Source of the DNA: DSUN01 sp035527715
GTDB lineage: Bacteria; Planctomycetota; PUPC01; DSUN01
DNA: 64,000 nucleotides
Assembly: GCA_035527715.1 (NCBI GenBank)
Contig: DATKZY010000118.1
Location: 1 to 64,000, forward strand
Direction of reading: 5' to 3'
Shown here in pieces: positions 17,761 to 25,777 of this stretch; the stretch's first letter is position 1; each line of letters starts with the position of its first letter. Both the position numbers and the translations under genes were made by a program. The notes below the pieces were generated by a model that worked only from the letters and a program-made list of their open reading frames with translations, was not told the origin of the DNA and ran no database searches.

Positions 17761-17805
17761 GCCTCTGGCCACGGAGGCGCTTCGCGAGACCGAGGCGTTG
17801 ATGCA

Positions 17806-18144
17806 ATGGCTGTCCTCCTTGACGAGGTAGTGTCTGAGGCCACGGAGGCGCTCAGGGTCCTGACGCGCTACGGCAGGGTCGCGGCGGCGTTTGTCTTCGG
17901 TTCTCAGGCCGAGGGCACTGCCGGCCCGCACAGCGATATTGACCTCGCGGCCTTCGTGGAGGGGGCGGATGACTGGGACGTCCGGGCGGAAGTGGATATC
18001 TGCTGCGCCGTCCAGAGGGAGGCAGGCGACGACATTGATTTGCACATCTTCCCCGCCTGCGCGCTCGGGGGCGCCGAGCCCGCCAGCCTGGCCGAGTACG
18101 TCCAGAAGCACGGGACGCGGCTGACGCTTGGCGATGACCACTGA
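17806..18144 (+). CDS. MNT-type minimal nucleotidyltransferase
   Basis: 112 residues. FVFGSQAEGTAGPHSDIDLA carries the GS signature (32-33) and the DxD metal pair (Asp44, Asp46) of the MNT/Pol-beta-like superfamily. Members pair with HEPN proteins as toxin-antitoxin systems (MNT AMPylates the HEPN toxin) or modify small molecules. No HEPN gene is adjacent, so it is an orphan here. The promoter at 17732-17760 favours ATG 17806; the longer frame from 17737 would begin inside the -35 box. It is flanked by the two copies of a 126-bp direct repeat, which suggests a small mobile or duplicated segment. Confidence 0.8.
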   Translation: MAVLLDEVVSEATEALRVLTRYGRVAAAFVFGSQAEGTAGPHSDIDLAAFVEGADDWDVRAEVDICCAVQREAGDDIDLHIFPACALGGAEPASLAEYVQKHGTRLTLGDDH

Positions 18145-18216
18145 ATGGGTGGGACGCGACGGGACGCGACGGGGTCAGACCTCAATTTTCTATTTTCCTG
18201 CGCAGGGCTTCCGTCC

Positions 18217-18342
18217 AAAGCGGCGTCGAGCCGCCGCACTCCGACAGGCTGACGCACGGTCCGGTGCCCCTGCGGTTTTCCATGCCGCGTCTTCTCTGCT
18301 GGCTCTCCTTGCCTGCTCTGCGCCTCTCCGTGCGAACTCTTG
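18217..18342 (+). repeat. 126-bp direct repeat, copy B
   Basis: Second copy of 17353-17478. Just before it, at 18151-18190, come GGGACGCGAC repeats and a GGGGTCAGACCTCAATTTTC segment of the kind often found beside repeat elements. No gene is seen between 18145 and 18373. Confidence 0.85.
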
Positions 18343-18373
18343 GAGGAAAGGCCGCGAGAATCGCTCGTGCTCG

Positions 18374-19171
18374 CTAATGGCCCAGGCCGAGGAGCCGGGC
18401 GGCGTTCGCGCCGAGGATCTTGCGCTTCGCCTCGTCGGGGATGCGGGCGAAGACGACCTTGGCGAGCTGGGGGGCGGGGTCGAGGAAGGGCATGTCCGAG
18501 CCGTAGAGGATGCGGTCGGCGCCGATGCGGCCGACCATGAACTCCACCTGGCCGTAGGTCACCAGCGAGGTCACAGTGTCGAGGTGCACGTTGGCGTGGG
18601 CCTCGACGAGGCGGCAGGCGTCGTCGTAGCCGTCGGGGGCCAGGCTGTGGCCGAGCATGAGGCGCACGTCGGGGTGCGCCGCCGCCACCTTCCTGCATGC
18701 GTCGTAGCCGCAGTCGGGCGAGCCGGCCCAGGAGTGGACGAGGACGGGCAGGTTGCGCTTCTCGGCCTCGCGCCAGATCGGCTTGCAGGCCTCGGAGTCC
18801 AGGCGGTACTTGTGGAGGCTGGAGTGGAGCTTGATGAAGCGGAAGCCGCCGTGAGCGAGGCAGCGGTCGAGCTCGGGCGCGACCTCGTCGGAGTAGTGGG
18901 CGTTGAGGACGATACCGCCGACGAAGCGGCCGGGGAATGCCTCGATGGCCGCCGCCGTCTCGTCGTTCCCCGCGCGGAAGTCCGCGTAGATGGCTGTGTG
19001 GGAGGAGATGCAGAGGGCATTGATGCCCACGCGGTCCATGCGGGCGGCCATTGCGGCGGGCGAATTGTCGGGGATGTGGAAGTTGGGCGAGGGGCCGAGG
19101 TGGCCGTGGGCGTCCACCACCATCCCATCGAGCGGCTTGCCGGCCAGCATGGTCGCGAGCAGGTCGCTCAT
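18374..19171 (-). CDS. Amidohydrolase 2 family metal-dependent hydrolase
   Basis: 265 residues. VVDAHGHLGPSPNFH supplies the HxH metal ligands, VLVHSWAG the next histidine, LMLGHS another, and LYGSDMPFLDP the catalytic aspartate. This complete set identifies an active PF04909-type TIM-barrel hydrolase or decarboxylase. The substrate is unknown. No signal peptide, so probably cytoplasmic. Its ATG overlaps the stop of the upstream paralogue by 4 bp, making it the last gene of a four-gene operon (24479 to 18374). Confidence 0.9.
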   Translation of the reverse strand: MSDLLATMLAGKPLDGMVVDAHGHLGPSPNFHIPDNSPAAMAARMDRVGINALCISSHTAIYADFRAGNDETAAAIEAFPGRFVGGIVLNAHYSDEVAPELDRCLAHGGFRFIKLHSSLHKYRLDSEACKPIWREAEKRNLPVLVHSWAGSPDCGYDACRKVAAAHPDVRLMLGHSLAPDGYDDACRLVEAHANVHLDTVTSLVTYGQVEFMVGRIGADRILYGSDMPFLDPAPQLAKVVFARIPDEAKRKILGANAARLLGLGH

Positions 19172-19935
19172 GGTTGGGCCTCCCGCAGGAGGGCGTCGAG
19201 GTTGCCGCCGGCGATGAGGGCCTTCGCGTCATCCGAGACGTCGGCGTAGACGACGCTGGCGACCGCGCAGCCGGGCTCGAAACGCGGCAGGCTGGTGCCG
19301 AAGAGGAAGCGTCGCGGGCCGAAGCGCCCGACCCCCTCGCGCAGGCCGCCGCAGACCTGGTAGAGGCTGATCTCCACGAGCACGTTTTCGACGGCCTCCA
19401 GGATCGGGTAGAGCGCTCGAATCGAGCGATAGCCCACGCCGAGGAGAATCAGCGGCAGGCGGGGATGAGCCTTCGCCGTCGCCTCGACCTGCTCCCAGGT
19501 GGCTTCCGCACCGTCGAGGAGGACGGGCACGCGGCGCTCGGCGAGCGCGGCGAGAAGCCGGCTCGCGTCGGCGGATGTGAGAGGGAACTGGTGGCGGCCG
19601 GCCGAGGGGCAGAGCCGCACTGCCCGCACGCCCGCTTCGCCCATCGCCTGCAGGAGGTCCTGGGGCGACGGCGCTTCGGGCGTTGTCGGCGGGAGCGCGG
19701 CCCAGCACGGCACCAGCCGAGTGTGCCCCGCCGTCTCCCGAATCACGGCGGCGTTGCCGACGTTCGGATGGGCCTCGAGCGACAGGCTGTGGCACACGAG
19801 CGCCCGGCCGATGCCGGCGCGGTCCATCGCCGCGAGCAGCTCCTCAGTCGTCCGCGGCCCATGCCGCGGCGGCGTCGCCGCCCGCCCGATCGTGCAGTTC
19901 ACGTCGAAGAAATCCACGGCCTTGCTCCGGTTCAT
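19168..19935 (-). CDS. Amidohydrolase-fold protein lacking the metal ligands
   Basis: 255 residues from MNRSKAVDFFDVNCTIGRAA. It follows the amidohydrolase 2 pattern (GIGRALVCHSLSLEAHPNVG; PLILLGVGYRSIRAL; RRFLFGTSLPRFEP) and resembles its downstream neighbour. The key residues are lost: the HxH site reads NCT, the middle histidine segment reads LLDGAEA, and the aspartate of GSDxP is replaced in GTSLP. It is probably a non-catalytic paralogue acting as partner or regulator, or a divergent metal-independent enzyme. ATGA overlaps on both sides (19168-19171 and 19932-19935) indicate tight translational coupling. Confidence 0.82.
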   Translation of the reverse strand: MNRSKAVDFFDVNCTIGRAATPPRHGPRTTEELLAAMDRAGIGRALVCHSLSLEAHPNVGNAAVIRETAGHTRLVPCWAALPPTTPEAPSPQDLLQAMGEAGVRAVRLCPSAGRHQFPLTSADASRLLAALAERRVPVLLDGAEATWEQVEATAKAHPRLPLILLGVGYRSIRALYPILEAVENVLVEISLYQVCGGLREGVGRFGPRRFLFGTSLPRFEPGCAVASVVYADVSDDAKALIAGGNLDALLREAQP

Positions 19936-22900
19936 TGCCTCGCGAACAGCAGGAGACGGAAGTCGAGGGGATCGAGGCTCACCTCGACCTGGCCGAGGAC
20001 GCGGCTCTTGCTGCTGCGGGCGAAGTAGAGCTTGCCCATGCTCCGATGAGTCGTCTCCTGGAGCACCTCGCCGGTTTCCAGGTCGAGGACGAGGAAGTTC
20101 TCCCCGGATGCGGCGGGAGCCAAGTCGAGCTTGTCGAGGGAAATCTTGACCGCCAGGCGCTGCACGGGCCGCTCGTTCCAGTTCGCCACGGCCACGACGG
20201 CCTTGTGCTGCGAGGGGACGTGCCACAGGCTGGCCCGCACGCCATCCACCGGCTCTCCATCCGCGCCCGTGACCGCTAACACGTCGGCGTTCTTCCAGTA
20301 GGGATGGTAGACGGTGTCGGCGCGGTTCAGGCCGTGGGCGATGAGGGCCTGGGTCATGTGGGGCCGCTTGAAGCCGAAGAGGGGGCCGCGGGTGGACGCG
20401 GCCTGATTCTTGTAGATCGTGGTGGACTGGTCGAAGTCGCCCCAGCCGGTGAAGATGTCGTGGACGATGAGTGCGCCGATCTTGCAGCGGAGCGGGTCGG
20501 CGCCCTTCACGCTGCCGTCCCACGGGTAGCCGCCGAGCCAGCGGGTGACGATGCCGTAGAGGGGCGGCACGTCAATCGCCCGCAGATGGGGCACCGACCA
20601 GGCGTTCATGAAGTGGCGATAGGTGGGGGTGCGATAGTTCTCGCCGTCGGTGCGAATGTCGAGGAAGGCCGTGCAGGGGGCGATGGGGCCGTGGGTGGAG
20701 TGCATTTCGAGCCACGGGTTCTCGCGGCCGTGCTGGAAGAAGACGCCTCGGACCCGCTTCACGTATTCGCGGAAGCCGGCGATGCGGTAGCCGGGCTGCA
20801 CCTGGCCGCCGCAGGGCTGGCCCTCGGGGATGACGTAGGCCGTGCCATTGCTCAGGTTGCGGCTGAAGCCGCAGGCCTCGGGCGTGTCGAAGTAGCAGCC
20901 GGCGAGGGGCGTCTGCCGCACGTATTCGTTCCACAGGTAGCACTTGTAATCGAGCATCGTCGGCGTCCAGCTCCCGTCGCCGCACTCCAGGGCGAAGTAG
21001 GTGAAGGTCGCGGGATGGATGTCGGGCGTGCGGAACCAGGTGTGGGAGTCGTGCCAGGGGGCGAACTCGTGGTCGGGGTGCCACTTGCCGCTGTGGTGCT
21101 TCTCGGCGCCGTCTTTCTCGTAGAGGGTGCCCTCTGCCATGAACTCGCGGGCCTTCGCGAAGTCCCTGGGCATCGGGGCCGAGTAGTTGAGGATCTTGTT
21201 GCCCACGTAGTGCCCGAAGTTGTCGGCGACGCGGTGGTAGATGCGGGCGCCCTCGGGCAGCGGGCGGCCGGGCAGGCCGAGGAGGTAGAACTCGATCTGC
21301 CGCTTGCCCCGCAGGGTGAAGGGCTTGCCGATGAGATTGAAGCGCACGACGGTCTCGCCCTTCTCCCGCACCACCTCGGTGGCGGGGACGTCGTCGGTCG
21401 GCACCCAGCCCTTGTCGTTGTCGGCGAACCAGCAGAGGCCGCGGAGCGAATCGCTGACGACGTATTGGGGCATGAAGGTGCCGACGGTCATGCCGTGGCC
21501 GCGGCAGTTCCGGCTGTCCCACACGACCCCCTCACCCTTGCTTAGGTCAGCAGCGACCCAGCTCTCGCGGCCGGCGCGGGCCATGGTCCAGAGCCAGTCG
21601 GCCCGCTCGGGCTTGAAGGGGACCTCGAGGCGCAGGTGGTCAACCGCCACCTCACCTTTCGGCTCGACGTCGAGGGTCACCCGCATGCAGCCGTCGTATT
21701 CCATGTGGTTGGCGATGCGGAGGGTCAGATTCTCCGACTCAAGGCTCCCTGCCAGGTCGGCCTGGATTGCCGAGCGCTCGCCGAAGCGGGCCGAGGAGCG
21801 GGAGCGGAAGCGAACGTCGTTGCCGCCGACGGAGCACGTGAGCCGCACGGGGGCGGCCAGGAGGTCCTCGCCGGTCATGCGAATCTGGCTGGGCAGGCCG
21901 GAGCCGGCGAAGGCGAACTCGCCCATCGTCGTGACGACCTTGCCGTCGCGATACTGCATTTCCCTGTGTGGCGGGATCGGCTTGTCCACGATGCCCGCCT
22001 TGCAGCCAAACCACTTGAATTCTTTCGCCTCGTCGAGCCGCTCGATCTCGAGGTCTTTCGAGGCCAGCGGCTTGTCGCCGTCGCCCACGAGTGTCGCCCG
22101 CACGGGATACTTGCCCACGGCCAGCTCGGGGAGCTGGACCAGTTCCGTGAACAGACCATTGTGAAGGTGGCTGACCTTCCGGCTGAGCAGGGGCTTGCCG
22201 CCGCCCGGCTTGAGCAATTCAACGACTACGCCGCGGGCCGCCTCGCGGTTCGGGTCGTCGAGCACGTCGCAGCGCACGAGCAGGTTCTGCCGCACGGGGT
22301 TGTATTGCACGCTCATCGGCAGCGAGTAGGGGCGGTCCTTGGCCTTGAACTCGCGGCTCCGGAAGTGCGCCTGCCGCCGGTAGAAGACCTTCTTGCCGTC
22401 GGCGCTTCCAACGGTCAGGACGAGGTCGTACCAGCCATCCTTGTCCTTCGAGACATCGAGCGGCGGGAGGTCCTTGGCGGGGAGCTGCCACTGGGCCTCC
22501 TCGCCGGGCTTGAGGGCGAAGCTCTTGGACTCCGTGACGAGGGGGTTCGGCCGGCTCGACCAGTCGGCCGCCTTGTCGCCCAGCTTGGCGTCCTTTGGGA
22601 AGACCTTGACAGTGGCCACGCACTCGATGGGCTTCGAGCCGGGATTGGCGAGTCGCGCGGCCAGGCCGAGTTTGCCCTGCCACAGGTCGGCGACGTCGAG
22701 CACCTGGACGACGGGCGCCGCCTCGTCGAGCACCAGGCCGCCGTACGATTCGGGATAGGGGAACCCGCCCCAGCCGGTGAGCGACGAGTAGATGTTCCAG
22801 CGGCCGTCCAGCCACTTCCAGTCGCGGCACACCAGGAAGCGCCAGCAGTCGCCGGACGCATTCGGCCGGGTGATGCGCATCGTCTTGACGGGAATGGCCA

Positions 22901-23468
22901 CCTCGGCGTCGAAGTGGTCCATTCCCACCTGGTAATCCGACTTCATCACCCAGTGGCCGTCCCAGTATCGGGCGACGACGCCGACCGAGTGCATTGCGTC
23001 CCAGCAGTAGCCGAGGCTGTTGAAAATGACCTGGAAGTGGGCGCGCTCGGGCTGGTCGCGGCCGAGGGGGTCGAGGAACAGCTCGATCGCGTCGTCGGCG
23101 TGGACCTGTTCCTCGTCGCTGCGGTGGTTGCGCAGCAGTCGCTGGCCGGGGAGGAGCGTCGTGCGCACGCCGATGTAGAAGTGCTCCTTGTCCCACGTGA
23201 TGTAGGTGCGGCTCGGGATGGGGATGAGGAGGGCCGGCCGCTGGTCGAGCATGCCGGGGATGCAGGCGGCATCGGCCCATTCGCCCTTCGCCAGATCGAG
23301 CGTGCCGTCAATTGTCGGGGGCGACTTCGCGGGCGGCAGGCGGAGCCAGACCATCTTGTTGAGGCCCGGCAGCTTCTCAAGCTCTTCGGCGGTCATGGCG
23401 CCCGGCAGGGCGGAGCGCGCCCACAGAAGCCCACCGACCAGCAGGATTGGGGGGACGAGCGACTTCAT
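19932..23468 (-). CDS. Giant secreted protein with CBM9-like domain and DUF6067-like glycosidase region
   Basis: 1178 residues with a signal peptide (MKSLVPPILLVGGLLWARSA). Residues ~45-250 (PPTIDGTLDLAKGEWADAA; YITWDKEHFYIGVRTTL) match a CBM9/DOMON-like carbohydrate-binding sandwich. The middle is beta-rich. The second half (FDTPEACGFSRNLSNG; FREYVKRVRGVFFQHGREN; IDVPPLYGIVTRWLGG) resembles the barrel part of DUF6067/GH123-like proteins. It probably binds and processes an extracellular polysaccharide. It is the second gene of an overlapping operon, 15 bp after the DUF4380-like gene. The family name is from memory of the motif pattern and should be treated as approximate. Confidence 0.83.
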   Translation of the reverse strand: MKSLVPPILLVGGLLWARSALPGAMTAEELEKLPGLNKMVWLRLPPAKSPPTIDGTLDLAKGEWADAACIPGMLDQRPALLIPIPSRTYITWDKEHFYIGVRTTLLPGQRLLRNHRSDEEQVHADDAIELFLDPLGRDQPERAHFQVIFNSLGYCWDAMHSVGVVARYWDGHWVMKSDYQVGMDHFDAEVAIPVKTMRITRPNASGDCWRFLVCRDWKWLDGRWNIYSSLTGWGGFPYPESYGGLVLDEAAPVVQVLDVADLWQGKLGLAARLANPGSKPIECVATVKVFPKDAKLGDKAADWSSRPNPLVTESKSFALKPGEEAQWQLPAKDLPPLDVSKDKDGWYDLVLTVGSADGKKVFYRRQAHFRSREFKAKDRPYSLPMSVQYNPVRQNLLVRCDVLDDPNREAARGVVVELLKPGGGKPLLSRKVSHLHNGLFTELVQLPELAVGKYPVRATLVGDGDKPLASKDLEIERLDEAKEFKWFGCKAGIVDKPIPPHREMQYRDGKVVTTMGEFAFAGSGLPSQIRMTGEDLLAAPVRLTCSVGGNDVRFRSRSSARFGERSAIQADLAGSLESENLTLRIANHMEYDGCMRVTLDVEPKGEVAVDHLRLEVPFKPERADWLWTMARAGRESWVAADLSKGEGVVWDSRNCRGHGMTVGTFMPQYVVSDSLRGLCWFADNDKGWVPTDDVPATEVVREKGETVVRFNLIGKPFTLRGKRQIEFYLLGLPGRPLPEGARIYHRVADNFGHYVGNKILNYSAPMPRDFAKAREFMAEGTLYEKDGAEKHHSGKWHPDHEFAPWHDSHTWFRTPDIHPATFTYFALECGDGSWTPTMLDYKCYLWNEYVRQTPLAGCYFDTPEACGFSRNLSNGTAYVIPEGQPCGGQVQPGYRIAGFREYVKRVRGVFFQHGRENPWLEMHSTHGPIAPCTAFLDIRTDGENYRTPTYRHFMNAWSVPHLRAIDVPPLYGIVTRWLGGYPWDGSVKGADPLRCKIGALIVHDIFTGWGDFDQSTTIYKNQAASTRGPLFGFKRPHMTQALIAHGLNRADTVYHPYWKNADVLAVTGADGEPVDGVRASLWHVPSQHKAVVAVANWNERPVQRLAVKISLDKLDLAPAASGENFLVLDLETGEVLQETTHRSMGKLYFARSSKSRVLGQVEVSLDPLDFRLLLFARQ

Positions 23469-23483
23469 GCCTCTCTCCGGTTC

Positions 23484-24479
23484 CTACCGGGCGTCCCTCT
23501 CCACCTGGGCCTTCAGCCCGGCGAGGTCGAGGACGGCCGCGCTGGGCGGATACTTGTGCGGCAGAATCCACCAGTCCTCGGTGAACGAGGCCGATTGGCC
23601 CGGGGCGATGTGGTTCCGGGGGCCGATCGGCTCCAGCTCGCACAGCTCGTCCTTGAAATACCAGATGGAGATGGTCAGGCCCGCGATCTCGCCGTACGCC
23701 CGCTCGGGATAGACGGGGTACCGCTTGACGAACAACAGGTCGTTCTTCATCAGGTAGGCGAGCCAGCCGACGGCGCTGTCCATCCCCAGCTTCGGGTTCG
23801 CGGGCGTGCCGGTCACCAGCAGGAAACCGTCGCGGGTCACGATCTGGTCATCGTGCGGGTTGTACAGGATCGAGTCGCCGCCGCCGTACATGACCCAGTG
23901 CTTGGGGAAGCGGCTGGTGGGGCTGAGGGGGATGACCACGATGCCGCCGCCGGGCGCGAACGTGCGGCTCCAGTGGCACCAGTGCTTCGCCTCGTCGGAG
24001 ACGTTCTTGATGGACTGGGTGAAGCGCAGGTGGGTGGACGCCTTGTCGAGGACGAAGTCGCGGATGAGCTGGACGCCTGTCGCCTTGTCCTCGACGCTGG
24101 TGAGCCGTGCGGCGCGGGGGCCGGTGATCTCGGCCTGCCAAGGTCCCACCCACAGGTCGGGGTGCGGGGGAATCACCTTCTCGGGCCCGATGTCGCAGCG
24201 GCCGCCGTCGGCGGCCCCGCCTTTCTTCGTCGCGGGGTCGTAGACCTTGCCCGCGCCGTCGGGATGGAGGGCCACGACGTTGGCGCCCTTGAGGGCGTAC
24301 TCGAGCACGCGTCCGCCACAGTGGTGGCCGAGGACGACGCGGCACTGGTCGTTCTCGAGCTTCACGCACTGCGTGTAGCCGTGGAAGTCGATCCGCCCCG
24401 TGCCCTCGAAGTCTGCCGCTGCGCCGATCCCGTCGGTCACGAGGGCGCACGCTGCGAGAAGCCACACGGTGTTGCGCAT
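23484..24479 (-). CDS. Secreted DUF4380-like protein (mutarotase-type fold)
   Basis: 331 residues with a signal peptide (MRNTVWLLAACALVTDGIGA). KLENDQCRVVLGHHCGGRVL then EYALKGANVVAL is the opening of DUF4380-type proteins, which look like galactose-mutarotase-fold sandwiches. Later motifs include VLDKASTHLRFTQSIKNVSD and WCHWSRTF. Probable sugar or glycoside binding or isomerisation outside the cytoplasm; the function is not known. GGAGGAGAG upstream supports ATG 24479; the longer frame to 24692 runs through the palindrome region. First gene of the operon reaching to 18374. Confidence 0.82.
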   Translation of the reverse strand: MRNTVWLLAACALVTDGIGAAADFEGTGRIDFHGYTQCVKLENDQCRVVLGHHCGGRVLEYALKGANVVALHPDGAGKVYDPATKKGGAADGGRCDIGPEKVIPPHPDLWVGPWQAEITGPRAARLTSVEDKATGVQLIRDFVLDKASTHLRFTQSIKNVSDEAKHWCHWSRTFAPGGGIVVIPLSPTSRFPKHWVMYGGGDSILYNPHDDQIVTRDGFLLVTGTPANPKLGMDSAVGWLAYLMKNDLLFVKRYPVYPERAYGEIAGLTISIWYFKDELCELEPIGPRNHIAPGQSASFTEDWWILPHKYPPSAAVLDLAGLKAQVERDAR

Positions 24480-24623
24480 TGCGCTCTCCTCCATTGCCGT
24501 GGCTGTGGGCCGCGCGTCCATTCGTCGCGGCATGCTACCCCGTGCCGCCCGACGGGTCAAGCGCGACATGCGGAGCGCCGCTCCCATCAGCCGGCGAAGG
24601 GGTGGGAGGGGGCGGCGACCATA

Positions 24624-24649
24624 ATTCCACACTTGTACAAGTGTGGAAT
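24624..24649. repeat. Perfect 26-bp palindrome (operator or REP-like site)
   Basis: Each strand reads ATTCCACACTTG then TACAAGTGTGGAAT, with no loop. It lies between the DUF4380-like gene start (24479) and the stop of the next minus-strand gene (24772). The lack of a loop and of a T-run argues against a simple terminator. A dimeric regulator site or an extruding repeat fits better. Confidence 0.7.
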
Positions 24650-24771
24650 CATGCTGCGTGCTGCATGCTGCGTGCCGCGAGCGCGGGGCCACATGCGAAT
24701 CCCCCGCTGGGGCTGGCCCGACGGGGGATTCGTGGGCGGGCTATGCCGGAGGCGGGCTGGCCCGCCGAGGG

Positions 24772-25722
24772 CTAGAACTCGGTGGCCTTGGGCGCCTCGG
24801 CGCCCTTGGGGGGCGGGTCGCCAGGACCGCCGGGCTGGACGATGGGCGGCACCTGCCACCAGCCGGCGCGCAGGGCCTTGGCCTTCTCGGCGCCGACCAG
24901 CTCGATGAGCTTCTTCTCGCAGGCGTCGTCGGCCTCGGCGATCTTCTTGTTGCACGTGTCCAGCGCCGTCGCGACGGTCTGGTAGGCCTTCTTCTGCTCG
25001 TCGTTGAGCAGGAGGGCCATGGCCTCAGCGCTCTGGGCGTCCACCTGCTCGCGGACCTTGCGCATGGCGTCGGAGTACTTCTGGCGGGCGTCGGCGTCGC
25101 GCCAGTCCTGCGGGCGCGGCACGTCGCGCATCTTGTCGCGCATGGCGGTCCAGCCGTCGCGCGTCACGCCGTCCATGGCCTGGCGCTGCTGCTCCGTGAG
25201 GTTGATGCACTGGCGGATCACGTCGCCCTTGCTGAGGGGAAGGTAGGCGCCGGACCACCTTCGGGTGCCCGCGATGCCCTGGGCGGTGCGGACCTGCTCG
25301 ATGGTGTCGCGGAGCTCTTTCTGGGCGGCCTCGACGGCGTCGTCGCGCGCGGTCAAGGCGGCGATGACCTGCTCGTACTTGGCCTTCTGGTCGGCGGGCA
25401 GGACCTCGACGAGGAGGGCGGCGAACTTCTTGTCGTAGGTCTTCGTGATCTCGGCAATGGCCTCGCGCTCTTCGGCGCTCCGCTGCTCGTCGAGCTTGGC
25501 CACGGCGGCCTGCTGCTCGGGCGTGAGGTCGAAGTAGCGGCGCAGGGCGTCGAACGGGTTGGCCTTGCCGCGCTGGGGGCCGCCGGGGGTGAAGGTCGGC
25601 CAGATACGCTCCCCACCGCGGTCGGGGCGCCCGCCCTGGTCATGGCGATGCGGCGGCGCGGCCGCGAGGGCGACCGACGCGCCGGCGCCCAGCACCGCGC
25701 ACAGCCACAGCAATCTTCTCAT
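24772..25722 (-). CDS. Secreted helical protein of the Spy/CpxP-like type
   Basis: 316 residues with a signal peptide (MRRLLWLCAVLGAGASVALA). The rest is charged and helical with repeated LTPEQQAAV, LPADQKAKYEQV, LTEQQRQAM and LLNDEQKKAY segments. These resemble the LTxxQ repeats of Spy/CpxP periplasmic stress proteins, although it is longer than those ~160-residue proteins. The C-terminus is Pro/Gly-rich. It sits 55 bp downstream of an anti-sigma gene. It may be an envelope-stress protein controlled by that sigma factor; this is inferred from position. Confidence 0.75.
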   Translation of the reverse strand: MRRLLWLCAVLGAGASVALAAAPPHRHDQGGRPDRGGERIWPTFTPGGPQRGKANPFDALRRYFDLTPEQQAAVAKLDEQRSAEEREAIAEITKTYDKKFAALLVEVLPADQKAKYEQVIAALTARDDAVEAAQKELRDTIEQVRTAQGIAGTRRWSGAYLPLSKGDVIRQCINLTEQQRQAMDGVTRDGWTAMRDKMRDVPRPQDWRDADARQKYSDAMRKVREQVDAQSAEAMALLLNDEQKKAYQTVATALDTCNKKIAEADDACEKKLIELVGAEKAKALRAGWWQVPPIVQPGGPGDPPPKGAEAPKATEF

Positions 25723-25777
25723 CGGACACGCTCCTTTCGTTGGGCCGGGCGACGGCCCGGCCCGGTTCCGGGCATCC

